A stretch of 64,000 bases of DNA from Allodiplogaster sudhausi (GCA_945643635.1 CALZFC010000075.1:639501-703500), one strand, 5' to 3'; numbered from the stretch's first letter, positions 1 through 11,719 are shown. The notes: generated by a model from the letters alone, not told the origin. Translations and numbers: made by a program.

Positions 1-50
1 TGGAATGGCTTTACTTTGGTAGAGCCGTTATAATTCTAAATATGTAAGTT

Positions 51-80
51 AATTTGCTTTAATTTATTATTTAATATTAC
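51..80 (+). other. Phased A/T tracts in the S core (likely curved DNA)
   Basis: AATTT starts at 51 and again at 61, and TTAATATT at 71, so short A/T tracts recur every 10 bp, about one helical turn. The segment is present in nearly every core of the array. Phased tracts of this kind are known to bend DNA and are common in satellites. Curvature here is inferred and not measured. Confidence 0.5.
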
Positions 81-200
81 GCTGTAACAGAAATGTAAAT
101 TCTCTAGTCACTCGTTTATGGACGGTTTTCTATCACACCTCGAAGTTTTTGATAGCTGCCAGGCTTAACGTTGACTTAAATTTTGAAATCGCTTTTCTTT

Positions 201-383
201 GGTAGAGCCGATATAATTCTAAATATGTAAGCTAATTTGCTTTAATTTATTATTTAATATTTCGCTGTAACAGAAATGTAAATTCTCTAGTCGCTCGTTT
301 ATGGACGGTTTTCTATCACACCTCGAAGTTTTTGATAGCTGCCAGGCTTAACGTTGACTTAAATTTTGGAATGGCTTTACTTT
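201..383 (+). repeat. Representative short unit (S monomer), 183 bp
   Basis: This is one S unit counted from GGTAGAGCC to the next. In order it has: the landmark; ATAATTCTAAATAT; an AT-rich segment with GCTTTAATTTATTA; TTCGCTGTAACA; ATGTAAATTCT; TTTATGGACGG; CACACCTCGAAG; a variable tail (GATAGCTGCC, GATATTGCTGCC or GATACTGCTGCC); TTAACGTTGACTTAAATTTT; and a variable head (GAAATCGCTTTTC, GGAATGGCTTTAC or GTACTGACTATAG). A hand count on the first unit (18-200) gives 57 G+C in 183, about 31%. Diagnostic sites that separate subfamilies include AACAG/AACAC, TTATTTAATA/TTAGTAAATA, CTCTAG/CTATAG and TTCTATC/TTCAATC/TTGCTATC. The length is close to one nucleosome repeat, as in many animal and plant satellites. 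Confidence 0.95.
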
Positions 384-743
384 GGTAGAGCCGATATAAT
401 TCTAAATATGTAAGCTAATTCGCTTTAATTTATTATTTAATATTTCGCTGTAACACAAATGTAAATTCTCTAGTCGCTCGTTTATGGACGGTTTTCTATC
501 ACACCTCGAAGTTTTTGATATTGCTGCCAGGCTTAACGTTGACTTAAATTTTGAAATCGCTTTTCTTTGGTAGAGCCGATATAATTCTAAATATGTAAGC
601 TAATTTGCTTTAATTTATTAGTAAATATTTCGCTGTAACACAAATGTAAATTCTCTAGTCGCTCGTTTATGGACGGTTTTCTATCACACCTCGAAGTTTT
701 TGATATTGCTGCGTGACTTAACGTTGAGAGAAAATATGTTGTC

Positions 744-755
744 TGGAAAAGGAGG
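744..755 (+). promoter_or_regulatory. A-box-like element of a possible Pol III internal promoter
   Basis: TGGAAAAGGAGG matches the A-box consensus TRGYNNARNNGG at every position except the fourth, where A replaces a pyrimidine. It starts 17 bases into the L module. The same 12 bases recur in nearly all 77 modules, with small changes in part of zone B (CTGGGAAAGG). The match is short and may be chance; the nearby B-box-like element is the reason to list it. Confidence 0.25.
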
Positions 756-782
756 CCGATGTAGGGTGCGTTGTGATGATGC

Positions 783-793
783 GGTTCGAAACT
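783..793 (+). promoter_or_regulatory. B-box-like element of a possible Pol III internal promoter
   Basis: GGTTCGAAACT matches the B-box consensus GGTTCGANNCC at 10 of 11 positions. It starts 39 bp after the A-box-like element, near the 44 bp seen in a standard tRNA gene. GGTTCGAAAC is kept in essentially every L module of the window, including zone E, where the preceding base pair changes from GC to GT. The flanking bases form only a weak T-arm (about four pairs, two of them wobble), so this is not an intact tRNA. In 142-bp-class units the next TTTT lies at the module end (for example 3671-3674); 147-bp-class units have only TTT there. Confidence 0.28.
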
Positions 794-2451
794 GTTCGTT
801 CGTCATTGTGTAATATAAGGACCTATAGTTTGAGGTACCTGTGAAGATCAAGCTCGCTGAAAGGCGTGACTTGACTTAAATTTGGAATGGCTTTACTTTG
901 GTAGAGCCGTTATAATTCTAAATATGTAAGTTAATTTGCTTTAATTTATTATTTAATATTTCGCTGTAACAGAAATGTAAATTCTCTAGTCGCTCGTTTA
1001 TGGACGGTTTTCTATCACACCTCGAAGTTTTTGATATTGCTGCCAGGCTTAACGTTGACTTAAATTTTGAAATGGCTTTTCTTTGTTAGGGCCGATATAA
1101 TTCTAAATATGTAAGCTAATTTGCTTTAATTTATTATTTAATATTTCGCTGTAACACAAATGTAAATTCTCTAGTCGCTCGTTTATGGACGGTTTTCTAT
1201 CACACCTCGAAGTTTTTGATATTGCTGCGTGACTTAACGTTGAGAGAAAATATGTTGTCTGGAAAAGGAGGCCGATGTAGGGTGCGTTGTGATGATGCGG
1301 TTCGAAACTGTTCGTTCGTCGTTGTGTAATATAAGGACCTATAGTTTGAGGTACCTGTGAAGATCAAGCTCGCTGAAAGGCGTGACTTGACTTAAATTTG
1401 GAATGGCTTTACTTTGGTAGAGCCGTTATAATTCTAAATATGTAAGTTAATTTGCTTTAATTTATTATTTAATATTACGCTGTAACAGAAATGTAAATTC
1501 TCTAGTCACTCGTTTATGGACGGTTTTCTATCACACCTCGAAGTTTTTGATAGCTGCCAGGCTTAACGTTGACTTAAATTTTGGAATGGCTTTACTTTGG
1601 TAGAGCCGATATAATTCTAAATATGTAAGCTAATTCGCTTTAATTTATTATTTAATATTTCGCTGTAACACAAATGTAAATTCTCTAGTCGCTCGTTTAT
1701 GGACGGTTTTCTATCACACCTCGAAGTTTTTGATATTGCTGCCAGGCTTAACGTTGACTTAAATTTTGAAATCGCTTTTCTTTGGTAGAGCCGATATAAT
1801 TCTAAATATGTAAGCTAATTTGCTTTAATTTATTAGTAAATATTTCGCTGTAACACAAATGTAAATTCTCTAGTCGCTCGTTTATGGACGGTTTTCTATC
1901 ACACCTCGAAGTTTTTGATATTGCTGCGTGACTTAACGTTGAGAGAAAATATGTTGTCTGGAAAAGGAGGCCGATGTAGGGTGCGTTGTGATGGTGCGGT
2001 TCGAAACTATTCGTTCGTCTTTGTCTAAGGACCTGTAGTTTGAGGTACCTGTGAAGATCGAGCTCGCTGAAAGGCGTGGCTTGATTTAAATTTTGGAATG
2101 GCTTTACTTTGGTAGAGCCGATATAATTCTAAATATATAAGCTAATTTGCTTTAATTTATTATTTAATATTTCGCTGTAACACAAATGTAAATTCTCTAG
2201 TCGCTCGTTTATGGACGGTTTTCTATCACACCTCGAAGTTTTTGATACTGCTGCCAGGCTTAACGTTGACTTAAATTTGGAATGGCTTTACTTTGGTAGA
2301 GCCGGTATAATTCTAAATATATAAGTTAATTTGCTTTAATTTATTATTTAATATTTCGCTGTAACAGAAATGTAAATTCTCTAGTCGCTCGTTTATGGAC
2401 GGTTTTCTATCACAACTCGAAGTTTTTGATATTGCTGCCTCGCTTAAAGTT

Positions 2452-5400
2452 GAGAGAAAATATGTTGTCTGGAAAAGGAGGCCGATGTAGGGTGCGTTGT
2501 GATGATGCGGTTCGAAACTGTTCGTTCGTCGTTGTCTAATATAAGGACCTATAGTTTGAGGTACCTGTGAAGATCAAGCTCGTTGAAAGGCGTGACTTGA
2601 CTTTAATTTGGAATGGCTTTACTTTGGTAGAGCCGTTATAATTCTAAATATGTAAGTTAATTTGCTTTAATTTATTATTTAATATTTCGCTGTAACAGAA
2701 ATGTAAATTCTCTAGTCGCTCGTTTATGGACGGTTTTCTATCACACCTCGAAGTTTTTGATATTGCTGCCAGGCTTAACGTTAACTTAAATTTTGAAATG
2801 GCTTTTCTTTGGTAGAGCCGATATAATTCTAAATATGTAAGCTAATTTGCTTTAATTTATTATTTAATATTTCGCTGTAACAGAAATGTAAATTCTCTAG
2901 TCGCTCGTTTATGGACTGTTTTCTATCACACCTCGAAGTTTTTGATAGCTGCCAGGCTTAACGTTGACTTAAATTTTGGAATGGCTTTACTTTGGTAGAG
3001 CCGATATAATTCTAAATATGTAAGCTAATTCGCTTTAATTTATTATTTAATATTTCGCTGTAACACAAATGTAAATTCTCTAGTCGCTCGTTTATGGACG
3101 GTTTTCTATCACACCTCGAAGTTTTTGATATTGCTGCCAGGCTTAACGTTGACTTAAATTTTGAAATCGCTTTTCTTTGGTAGAGCCGATATAATTCTAA
3201 ATATGTAAGCTAATTTGCTTTAATTTATTAGTAAATATTTCGCTGTAACACAAATGTAAATTCTCTAGTCGCTCGTTTATGGACGGTTTTCTATCACACC
3301 TCGAAGTTTTTGATATTGCTGCGTGACTTAACGTTGACTTAAATTTTGAAATCGCTTTTCTTTGGTAGAGCCGATATAATCCTAAATATGTAAGCTAATT
3401 TGCTTTAATTTATTAGTAAATATTTCGCTGTAACACAAATGTAAATTCTCTAGTCGCTCGTTTATGGACGGTTTTCTATCACACCTCGAAGTTTTTGATA
3501 TTGCTGCGTGACTTAACGTTGAGAGAAAATATGTTGTCTGGAAAAGGAGGCCGATGTAGGGTGCGTTGTGATGGTGCGGTTCGAAACTATTCGTTCGTCT
3601 TTGTCTAAGGACCTGTAGTTTGAGGTACCTGTGAAGATCGAGCTCGCTGAAAGGCGTGGCTTGATTTAAATTTTGGAATTACTTTACTTTTGTAGATCCG
3701 ATATAATTCTAAATATATAAGCTAATTTGCTTTAATTTATTATTTAATATTTCGCTGTAACACAAATGTAAATTCTCTAGTCGCTCGTTTATGGACGGTT
3801 TTCTATCACACCTCGAAGTTTTTGATACTGCTGCCAGGCTTAACGTTGACTTAAATTTGGAATGGCTTTACTTTGGTAGAGCCGTTATAATTCTAAATAT
3901 GTAAGTTAATTTGCTTTAATTTATTATTTAATATTTCGCTGTAACAGAAATGTAAATTCTCTAGTCGCTCGTTTATGGACGGTTTTCTATCACACCTCGA
4001 AGTTTTTGATATTGCTGCCAGGCTTAACGTTAACTTAAATTTTGAAATGGCTTTTCTTTGGTAGAGCCGATATAATTCTAAATATGTAAGCTAATTTGCT
4101 TTAATTTATTATTTAATATTTCGCTGTAACAGAAATGTAAATTCTCTAGTCGCTCGTTTATGGACTGTTTTCTATCACACCTCGAAGTTTTTGATAGCTG
4201 CCAGGCTTAACGTTGACTTAAATTTTGGAATGGCTTTACTTTGGTAGAGCCGATATAATTCTAAATATGTAAGCTAATTCGCTTTAATTTATTATTTAAT
4301 ATTTCGCTGTAACACAAATGTAAATTCTCTAGTCGCTCGTTTATGGACGGTTTTCTATCACACCTCGAAGTTTTTGATATTGCTGCCAGGCTTAACGTTG
4401 ACTTAAATTTTGAAATCGCTTTTCTTTGGTAGAGCCGATATAATTCTAAATATGTAAGCTAATTTGCTTTAATTTATTAGTAAATATTTCGCTGTAACAC
4501 AAATGTAAATTCTCTAGTCGCTCGTTTATGGACGGTTTTCTATCACACCTCGAAGTTTTTGATATTGCTGCGTGACTTAACGTTGACTTAAATTTTGAAA
4601 TCGCTTTTCTTTGGTAGAGCCGATATAATTCTAAATATGTAAGCTAATTTGCTTTAATTTATTAGTAAATATTTCGCTGTAACACAAATGTAAATTCTCT
4701 AGTCGCTCGTTTATGGACGGTTTTCTATCACACCTCGAAGTTTTTGATATTGCTGCGTGACTTAACGTTGAGAGAAAATATGTTGTCTGGAAAAGGAGGC
4801 CGATGTAGGGTGCGTTGTGATGGTGCGGTTCGAAACTATTCGTTCGTCTTTGTCTAAGGACCTGTAGTTTGAGGTACCTGTGAAGATCGAGCTCGCTGAA
4901 AGGCGTGGCTTGATTTAAATTTTGGAATGGCTTTACTTTGGTAGAGCCGATATAATTCTAAATATATAAGCTAATTTGCTTTAATTTATTATTTAATATT
5001 TCGCTGTAACACAAATGTAAATTCTCTAGTCGCTCGTTTATGGACGGTTTTCTATCACACCTCGAAGTTTTTGATACTGCTGCCAGGCTTAACGTTGACT
5101 TAAATTTGGAATGGCTTTACTTTGGTAGAGCCGTTATAATTCTAAATATGTAAGTTAATTTGCTTTAATTTATTATTTAATATTTCGCTGTAACAGAAAT
5201 GTAAATTCTCTAGTCGCTCGTTTATGGACGGTTTTCTATCACACCTCGAAGTTTTTGATATTGCTGCCAGGCTTAACGTTAACTTAAATTTTGAAATCGC
5301 TTTTCTTTGGTAGAGCCGATATAATTCTAAATATGTAAGCTAATTTGCTTTAATTTATTATTTAATATTTCGCTGTAACACAAATGTAAATTCTCTAGTC

Positions 5401-7085
5401 GCTCGTTTATGGACGGTTTTCTATCACACCTCGAAGTTTTTGATATTGCTGCCAGGCTTAACGTTGACTTAAATTTTGAAATCGCTTTTCTTTGGTAGAG
5501 CCGATATAATTCTAAATATGTAAGCTAATTTGCTTTAATTTATTAGTAAATATTTCGCTGTAACACAAATGTAAATTCTCTAGTCGCTCGTTTATGGACG
5601 GTTTTCTATCACACCTCGAAGTTTTTGATATTGCTGCGTGACTTAACGTTGACTTAAATTTTGAAATCGCTTTTCTTTGGTAGAGCCGATATAATTCTAA
5701 ATATGTAAGCTAATTTGCTTTAATTTATTAGTAAATATTTCGCTGTAACACAAATGTAAATTCTCTAGTCGCTCGTTTATGGACGGTTTTCTATCACACC
5801 TCGAAGTTTTTGATATTGCTGCGTGACTTAACGTTGAGAGAAAATATGTTGTCTGGAAAAGGAGGCCGATGTAGGGTGCGTTGTGATGGTGCGGTTCGAA
5901 ACTATTCGTTCGTCTTTGTCTAAGGACCTGTAGTTTGAGGTACCTGTGAAGATCGAGCTCGCTGAAAGGCGTGGCTTGATTTAAATTTTGGAATGGCTTT
6001 ACTTTGGTAGAGCCGATATAATTCTAAATATATAAGCTAATTTGCTTTAATTTATTATTTAATATTTCGCTGTAACACAAATGTAAATTCTCTAGTCGCT
6101 CGTTTATGGACGGTTTTCTATCACACCTCGAAGTTTTTGATACTGCTGCCAGGCTTAACGTTGACTTAAATTTGGAATGGCTTTACTTTGGTAGAGCCGT
6201 TATAATTCTAAATATGTAAGTTAATTTGCTTTAATTTATTATTTAATATTTCGCTGTAACAGAAATGTAAATTCTCTAGTCGCTCGTTTATGGACGGTTT
6301 TCTATCACACCTCGAAGTTTTTGATATTGCTGCCAGGCTTAACGTTAATTTAAATTTTGAAATCGCTTTTCTTTGGTAGAGCCGATATAATTCTAAATAT
6401 GTAAGCTAATTTGCTTTAATTTATTATTTAATATTTCGCTGTAACACAAATGTAAATTCTCTAGTCGCTCGTTTATGGACGGTTTTCTATCACACCTCGA
6501 AGTTTTTGATATTGCTGCCAGGCTTAACGTTGACTTAAATTTTGAAATCGCTTTTCTTTGGTAGAGCCGATATAATTCTAAATATGTAAGCTAATTTGCT
6601 TTAATTTATTATTTAATATTTCGCTGTAACACAAATGTAAATTCTCTAGTCGCTCGTTTATGGACGGTTTTCTATCACACCTCGAAGTTTTTGATATTGC
6701 TGCCAGGCTTAACGTTGACTTAAATTTTGAAATCGCTTTTCTTTGGTAGAGCCGATATAATTCTAAATATGTAAGCTAATTTGCTTTAATTTATTATTTA
6801 ATATTTCGCTGTAACACAAATGTAAATTCTCTAGTCGCTCGTTTATGGACGGTTTTCTATCACACCTCGAAGTTTTTGATACTGCTGCCAGGCTTAACGT
6901 TGACTTAAATTTGGAATGGCTTTACTTTGGTAGAGCCGGTATAATTCTAAATATATAAGTTAATTTGCTTTAATTTATTACTTAATATTTCGCTGTAACA
7001 GAAATGTAAATTCTCTAGTCGCTCGTTTATGGACGGTTTTCTATCACAACTCGAAGTTTTTGATATTGCTGCCTCGCTTAAAGTT
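2452..7085 (+). repeat. 4,634-bp higher-order repeat, copy 1
   Basis: L modules at 2452, 3521, 4770, 5836 and then 7086 give steps of 1,069, 1,249, 1,066 and 1,250, summing to 4,634. That is about 22 cores (4 L + 18 S). The copy begins at the distinctive L unit whose tail reads GCCTCGCTTAAAGTTGAGAG, preceded by CACAACTCGAAG. A variant CCTAAATATG (near 3381) is shared with copy 2. A private change, GGAATTACTTTACTTTTG near 3676, is found only in this copy. Confidence 0.92.
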
Positions 7086-10000
7086 GAGAGAAAATATGTT
7101 GTCTGGAAAAGGAGGCCGATGTAGGGTGCGTTGTGATGATGCGGTTCGAAACTGTTCGTTCGTCGTTGTCTAATATAAGGACCTATAGTTTGAGGTACCT
7201 GTGAAGATCAAGCTCGTTGAAAGGCGTGACTTGACTTTAATTTGGAATGGCTTTACTTTGGTAGAGCCGTTATAATTCTAAATATGTAAGTTAATTTGCT
7301 TTAATTTATTATTTAATATTTCGCTGTAACAGAAATGTAAATTCTCTAGTCGCTCGTTTATGGACGGTTTTCTATCACACCTCGAAGTTTTTGATATTGC
7401 TGCCAGGCTTAACGTTAACTTAAATTTTGAAATGGCTTTTCTTTGGTAGAGCCGATATAATTCTAAATATGTAAGCTAATTTGCTTTAATTTATTATTTA
7501 ATATTTCGCTGTAACAGAAATGTAAATTCTCTAGTCGCTCGTTTATGGACTGTTTTCTATCACACCTCGAAGTTTTTGATAGCTGCCAGGCTTAACGTTG
7601 ACTTAAATTTTGGAATGGCTTTACTTTGGTAGAGCCGATATAATTCTAAATATGTAAGCTAATTCGCTTTAATTTATTATTTAATATTTCGCTGTAACAC
7701 AAATGTAAATTCTCTAGTCGCTCGTTTATGGACGGTTTTCTATCACACCTCGAAGTTTTTGATATTGCTGCCAGGCTTAACGTTGACTTAAATTTTGAAA
7801 TCGCTTTTCTTTGGTAGAGCCGATATAATTCTAAATATGTAAGCTAATTTGCTTTAATTTATTAGTAAATATTTCGCTGTAACACAAATGTAAATTCTCT
7901 AGTCGCTCGTTTATGGACGGTTTTCTATCACACCTCGAAGTTTTTGATATTGCTGCGTGACTTAACGTTGACTTAAATTTTGAAATCGCTTTTCTTTGGT
8001 AGAGCCGATATAATCCTAAATATGTAAGCTAATTTGCTTTAATTTATTAGTAAATATTTCGCTGTAACACAAATGTAAATTCTCTAGTCGCTCGTTTATG
8101 GACGGTTTTCTATCACACCTCGAAGTTTTTGATATTGCTGCGTGACTTAACGTTGAGAGAAAATATGTTGTCTGGAAAAGGAGGCCGATGTAGGGTGCGT
8201 TGTGATGGTGCGGTTCGAAACTATTCGTTCGTCTTTGTCTAAGGACCTGTAGTTTGAGGTACCTGTGAAGATCGAGCTCGCTGAAAGGCGTGGCTTGATT
8301 TAAATTTTGGAATGGCTTTACTTTGGTAGAGCCGATATAATTCTAAATATATAAGCTAATTTGCTTTAATTTATTATTTAATATTTCGCTGTAACACAAA
8401 TGTAAATTCTCTAGTCGCTCGTTTATGGACGGTTTTCTATCACACCTCGAAGTTTTTGATACTGCTGCCAGGCTTAACGTTGACTTAAATTTGGAATGGC
8501 TTTACTTTGGTAGAGCCGTTATAATTCTAAATATGTAAGTTAAATTGCTTTAATTTATTATTTAATATTTCGCTGTAACAGAAATGTAAATTCTCTAGTC
8601 GCTCGTTTATGGACGGTTTTCTATCACACCTCGAAGTTTTTGATATTGCTGCCAGGCTTAACGTTAACTTAAATTTTGAAATGGCTTTTCTTTGGTAGAG
8701 CCGATATAATTCTAAATATGTAAGCTAATTTGCTTTAATTTATTATTTAATATTTCGCTGTAACAGAAATGTAAATTCTCTAGTCGCTCGTTTATGGACT
8801 GTTTTCTATCACACCTCGAAGTTTTTGATAGCTGCCAGGCTTAACGTTGACTTAAATTTTGGAATGGCTTTACTTTGGTAGAGCCGATATAATTCTAAAT
8901 ATGTAAGCTAATTCGCTTTAATTTATTATTTAATATTTCGCTGTAACACAAATGTAAATTCTCTAGTCGCTCGTTTATGGACGGTTTTCTATCACACCTC
9001 GAAGTTTTTGATATTGCTGCCAGGCTTAACGTTGACTTAAATTTTGAAATCGCTTTTCTTTGGTAGAGCCGATATAATTCTAAATATGTAAGCTAATTTG
9101 CTTTAATTTATTAGTAAATATTTCGCTGTAACACAAATGTAAATTCTCTAGTCGCTCGTTTATGGACGGTTTTCTATCACACCTCGAAGTTTTTGATATT
9201 GCTGCGTGACTTAACGTTGACTTAAATTTTGAAATCGCTTTTCTTTGGTAGAGCCGATATAATTCTAAATATGTAAGCTAATTTGCTTTAATTTATTAGT
9301 AAATATTTCGCTGTAACACAAATGTAAATTCTCTAGTCGCTCGTTTATGGACGGTTTTCTATCACACCTCGAAGTTTTTGATATTGCTGCGTGACTTAAC
9401 GTTGAGAGAAAATATGTTGTCTGGAAAAGGAGGCCGATGTAGGGTGCGTTGTGATGGTGCGGTTCGAAACTATTCGTTCGTCTTTGTCTAAGGACCTGTA
9501 GTTTGAGGTACCTGTGAAGATCGAGCTCGCTGAAAGGCGTGGCTTGATTTAAATTTTGGAATGGCTTTACTTTGGTAGAGCCGATATAATTCTAAATATA
9601 TAAGCTAATTTGCTTTAATTTATTATTTAATATTTCGCTGTAACACAAATGTAAATTCTCTAGTCGCTCGTTTATGGACGGTTTTCTATCACACCTCGAA
9701 GTTTTTGATACTGCTGCCAGGCTTAACGTTGACTTAAATTTGGAATGGCTTTACTTTGGTAGAGCCGTTATAATTCTAAATATGTAAGTTAATTTGCTTT
9801 AATTTATTATTTAATATTTCGCTGTAACAGAAATGTAAATTCTCTAGTCGCTCGTTTATGGACGGTTTTCTATCACACCTCGAAGTTTTTGATATTGCTG
9901 CCAGGCTTAACGTTAACTTAAATTTTGAAATCGCTTTTCTTTGGTAGAGCCGATATAATTCTAAATATGTAAGCTAATTTGCTTTAATTTATTATTTAAT

Positions 10001-11719
10001 ATTTCGCTGTAACACAAATGTAAATTCTCTAGTCGCTCGTTTATGGACGGTTTTCTATCACACCTCGAAGTTTTTGATATTGCTGCCAGGCTTAACGTTG
10101 ACTTAAATTTTGAAATCGCTTTTCTTTGGTAGAGCCGATATAATTCTAAATATGTAAGCTAATTTGCTTTAATTTATTAGTAAATATTTCGCTGTAACAC
10201 AAATGTAAATTCTCTAGTCGCTCGTTTATGGACGGTTTTCTATCACACCTCGAAGTTTTTGATATTGCTGCGTGACTTAACGTTGACTTAAATTTTGAAA
10301 TCGCTTTTCTTTGGTAGAGCCGATATAATTCTAAATATGTAAGCTAATTTGCTTTAATTTATTAGTAAATATTTCGCTGTAACACAAATGTAAATTCTCT
10401 AGTCGCTCGTTTATGGACGGTTTTCTATCACACCTCGAAGTTTTTGATATTGCTGCGTGACTTAACGTTGAGAGAAAATATGTTGTCTGGAAAAGGAGGC
10501 CGATGTAGGGTGCGTTGTGATGGTGCGGTTCGAAACTATTCGTTCGTCTTTGTCTAAGGACCTGTAGTTTGAGGTACCTGTGAAGATCGAGCTCGCTGAA
10601 AGGCGTGGCTTGATTTAAATTTTGGAATGGCTTTACTTTGGTAGAGCCGATATAATTCTAAATATATAAGCTAATTTGCTTTAATTTATTATTTAATATT
10701 TCGCTGTAACACAAATGTAAATTCTCTAGTCGCTCGTTTATGGACGGTTTTCTATCACACCTCGAAGTTTTTGATACTGCTGCCAGGCTTAACGTTGACT
10801 TAAATTTGGAATGGCTTTACTTTGGTAGAGCCGTTATAATTCTAAATATGTAAGTTAATTTGCTTTAATTTATTATTTAATATTTCGCTGTAACAGAAAT
10901 GTAAATTCTCTAGTCGCTCGTTTATGGACGGTTTTCTATCACACCTCGAAGTTTTTGATATTGCTGCCAGGCTTAACGTTAATTTAAATTTTGAAATCGC
11001 TTTTCTTTGGTAGAGCCGATATAATTCTAAATATGTAAGCTAATTTGCTTTAATTTATTATTTAATATTTCGCTGTAACACAAATGTAAATTCTCTAGTC
11101 GCTCGTTTATGGACGGTTTTCTATCACACCTCGAAGTTTTTGATATTGCTGCCAGGCTTAACGTTGACTTAAATTTTGAAATCGCTTTTCTTTGGTAGAG
11201 CCGATATAATTCTAAATATGTAAGCTAATTTGCTTTAATTTATTATTTAATATTTCGCTGTAACACAAATGTAAATTCTCTAGTCGCTCGTTTATGGACG
11301 GTTTTCTATCACACCTCGAAGTTTTTGATATTGCTGCCAGGCTTAACGTTGACTTAAATTTTGAAATCGCTTTTCTTTGGTAGAGCCGATATAATTCTAA
11401 ATATGTAAGCTAATTTGCTTTAATTTATTATTTAATATTTCGCTGTAACACAAATGTAAATTCTCTAGTCGCTCGTTTATGGACGGTTTTCTATCACACC
11501 TCGAAGTTTTTGATACTGCTGCCAGGCTTAACGTTGACTTAAATTTGGAATGGCTTTACTTTGGTAGAGCCGGTATAATTCTAAATATATAAGTTAATTT
11601 GCTTTAATTTATTACTTAATATTTCGCTGTAACAGAAATGTAAATTCTCTAGTCGCTCGTTTATGGACGGTTTTCTATCACAACTCGAAGTTTTTGATAT
11701 TGCTGCCTCGCTTAAAGTT
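7086..11719 (+). repeat. 4,634-bp higher-order repeat, copy 2
   Basis: L modules at 7086, 8155, 9404, 10470 and 11720 repeat copy 1 at a constant offset of 4,634. Shared marks include CACAACTCGAAG, GCCTCGCTT and CCTAAATATG. Only a few private differences are visible, such as TTAAATTGC near 8541. This near-identity implies recent duplication or continuing exchange. Confidence 0.92.

Larger units (their letters stand above)
728..874 (+). repeat. L-specific module, 147-bp class (first of 77)
   Basis: The module lies between TTGA at 724-727 and TTGA at 871-874; its stated span includes the second TTGA. Hand count gives 66 G+C in 147, about 45%, well above the core. Landmarks in order are GAGAAAATATG, CTGGAAAAGGAGGCCGATG, GGTTCGAAAC, CTAAGGACC or its longer form, GAGGTAC, and GAAAGGCGTG. 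A 142-bp class, for example 3523-3664, lacks five bases just before AAGGACC. No terminal inverted repeat, poly-A tail or open reading frame is visible. It could be an old short element insertion that was amplified with the satellite, or a segment of the ancestral unit lost from S units. I do not recognise the sequence. Confidence 0.9.
569..899 (+). repeat. Representative long unit (L monomer), 331 bp class
   Basis: The core is an ordinary S unit up to TTAACGTTGA. A 147-bp module then intervenes (728-874), after which the S sequence resumes at CTTAAATTT. The long unit is therefore S plus one internal module and not two diverged S units. The 331-bp class carries the module with TAATATAAGG and occurs only in zone A. 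The common class is 325-327 bp with a 142-bp module, for example 1784-2110. Confidence 0.95.
550..5290 (+). repeat. Long-range duplicated segment, left copy (offset 12,616 bp)
   Basis: L modules at 726, 1242, 1941, 2452, 3521 and 4770 recur at 13342, 13858, 14557, 15068, 16137 and 17386, all exactly 12,616 bp later. The rare insert variant TCATTGTGTAATATAAGG occurs only in the first module of each copy, and GTTAGGGCC occurs in both copies at the matching place. Similarity starts at about 550; upstream units differ in type. It ends between about 5,286 and 5,510. The 4,634-bp HOR overlaps this segment. Confidence 0.88.

Noticed and set aside
30..50. TATA-like promoter or bacterial -10 box in GATATAATTCTAAATATG
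   Set aside because: The motif is part of every core in an AT-rich repeat with no downstream gene. Nothing distinguishes it from background composition.
51..85. Replication origin (ARS consensus) in the AT-rich core
   Set aside because: TTTATTATTTAATATTT does not fit WTTTAYRTTTW, and AT-richness alone is not evidence.
79..100. CENP-B box
   Set aside because: TTCGCTGTAACACAAAT in most cores fits only the TTCGNNNNA half. The required CGGG part reads ACAA or AGAA. No other site in S or L fits on either strand.
783..793. Intact tRNA gene around GGTTCGAAAC
   Set aside because: The T-arm is weak, and I find no acceptor stem or anticodon arm at the right distances. Only promoter-like boxes can be argued.
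728..874. L module as a MITE or a typical SINE
   Set aside because: There are no terminal inverted repeats, and there is no poly-A or simple-repeat tail. Only a 4-bp flanking repeat is present, and deletion from L would give the same picture.
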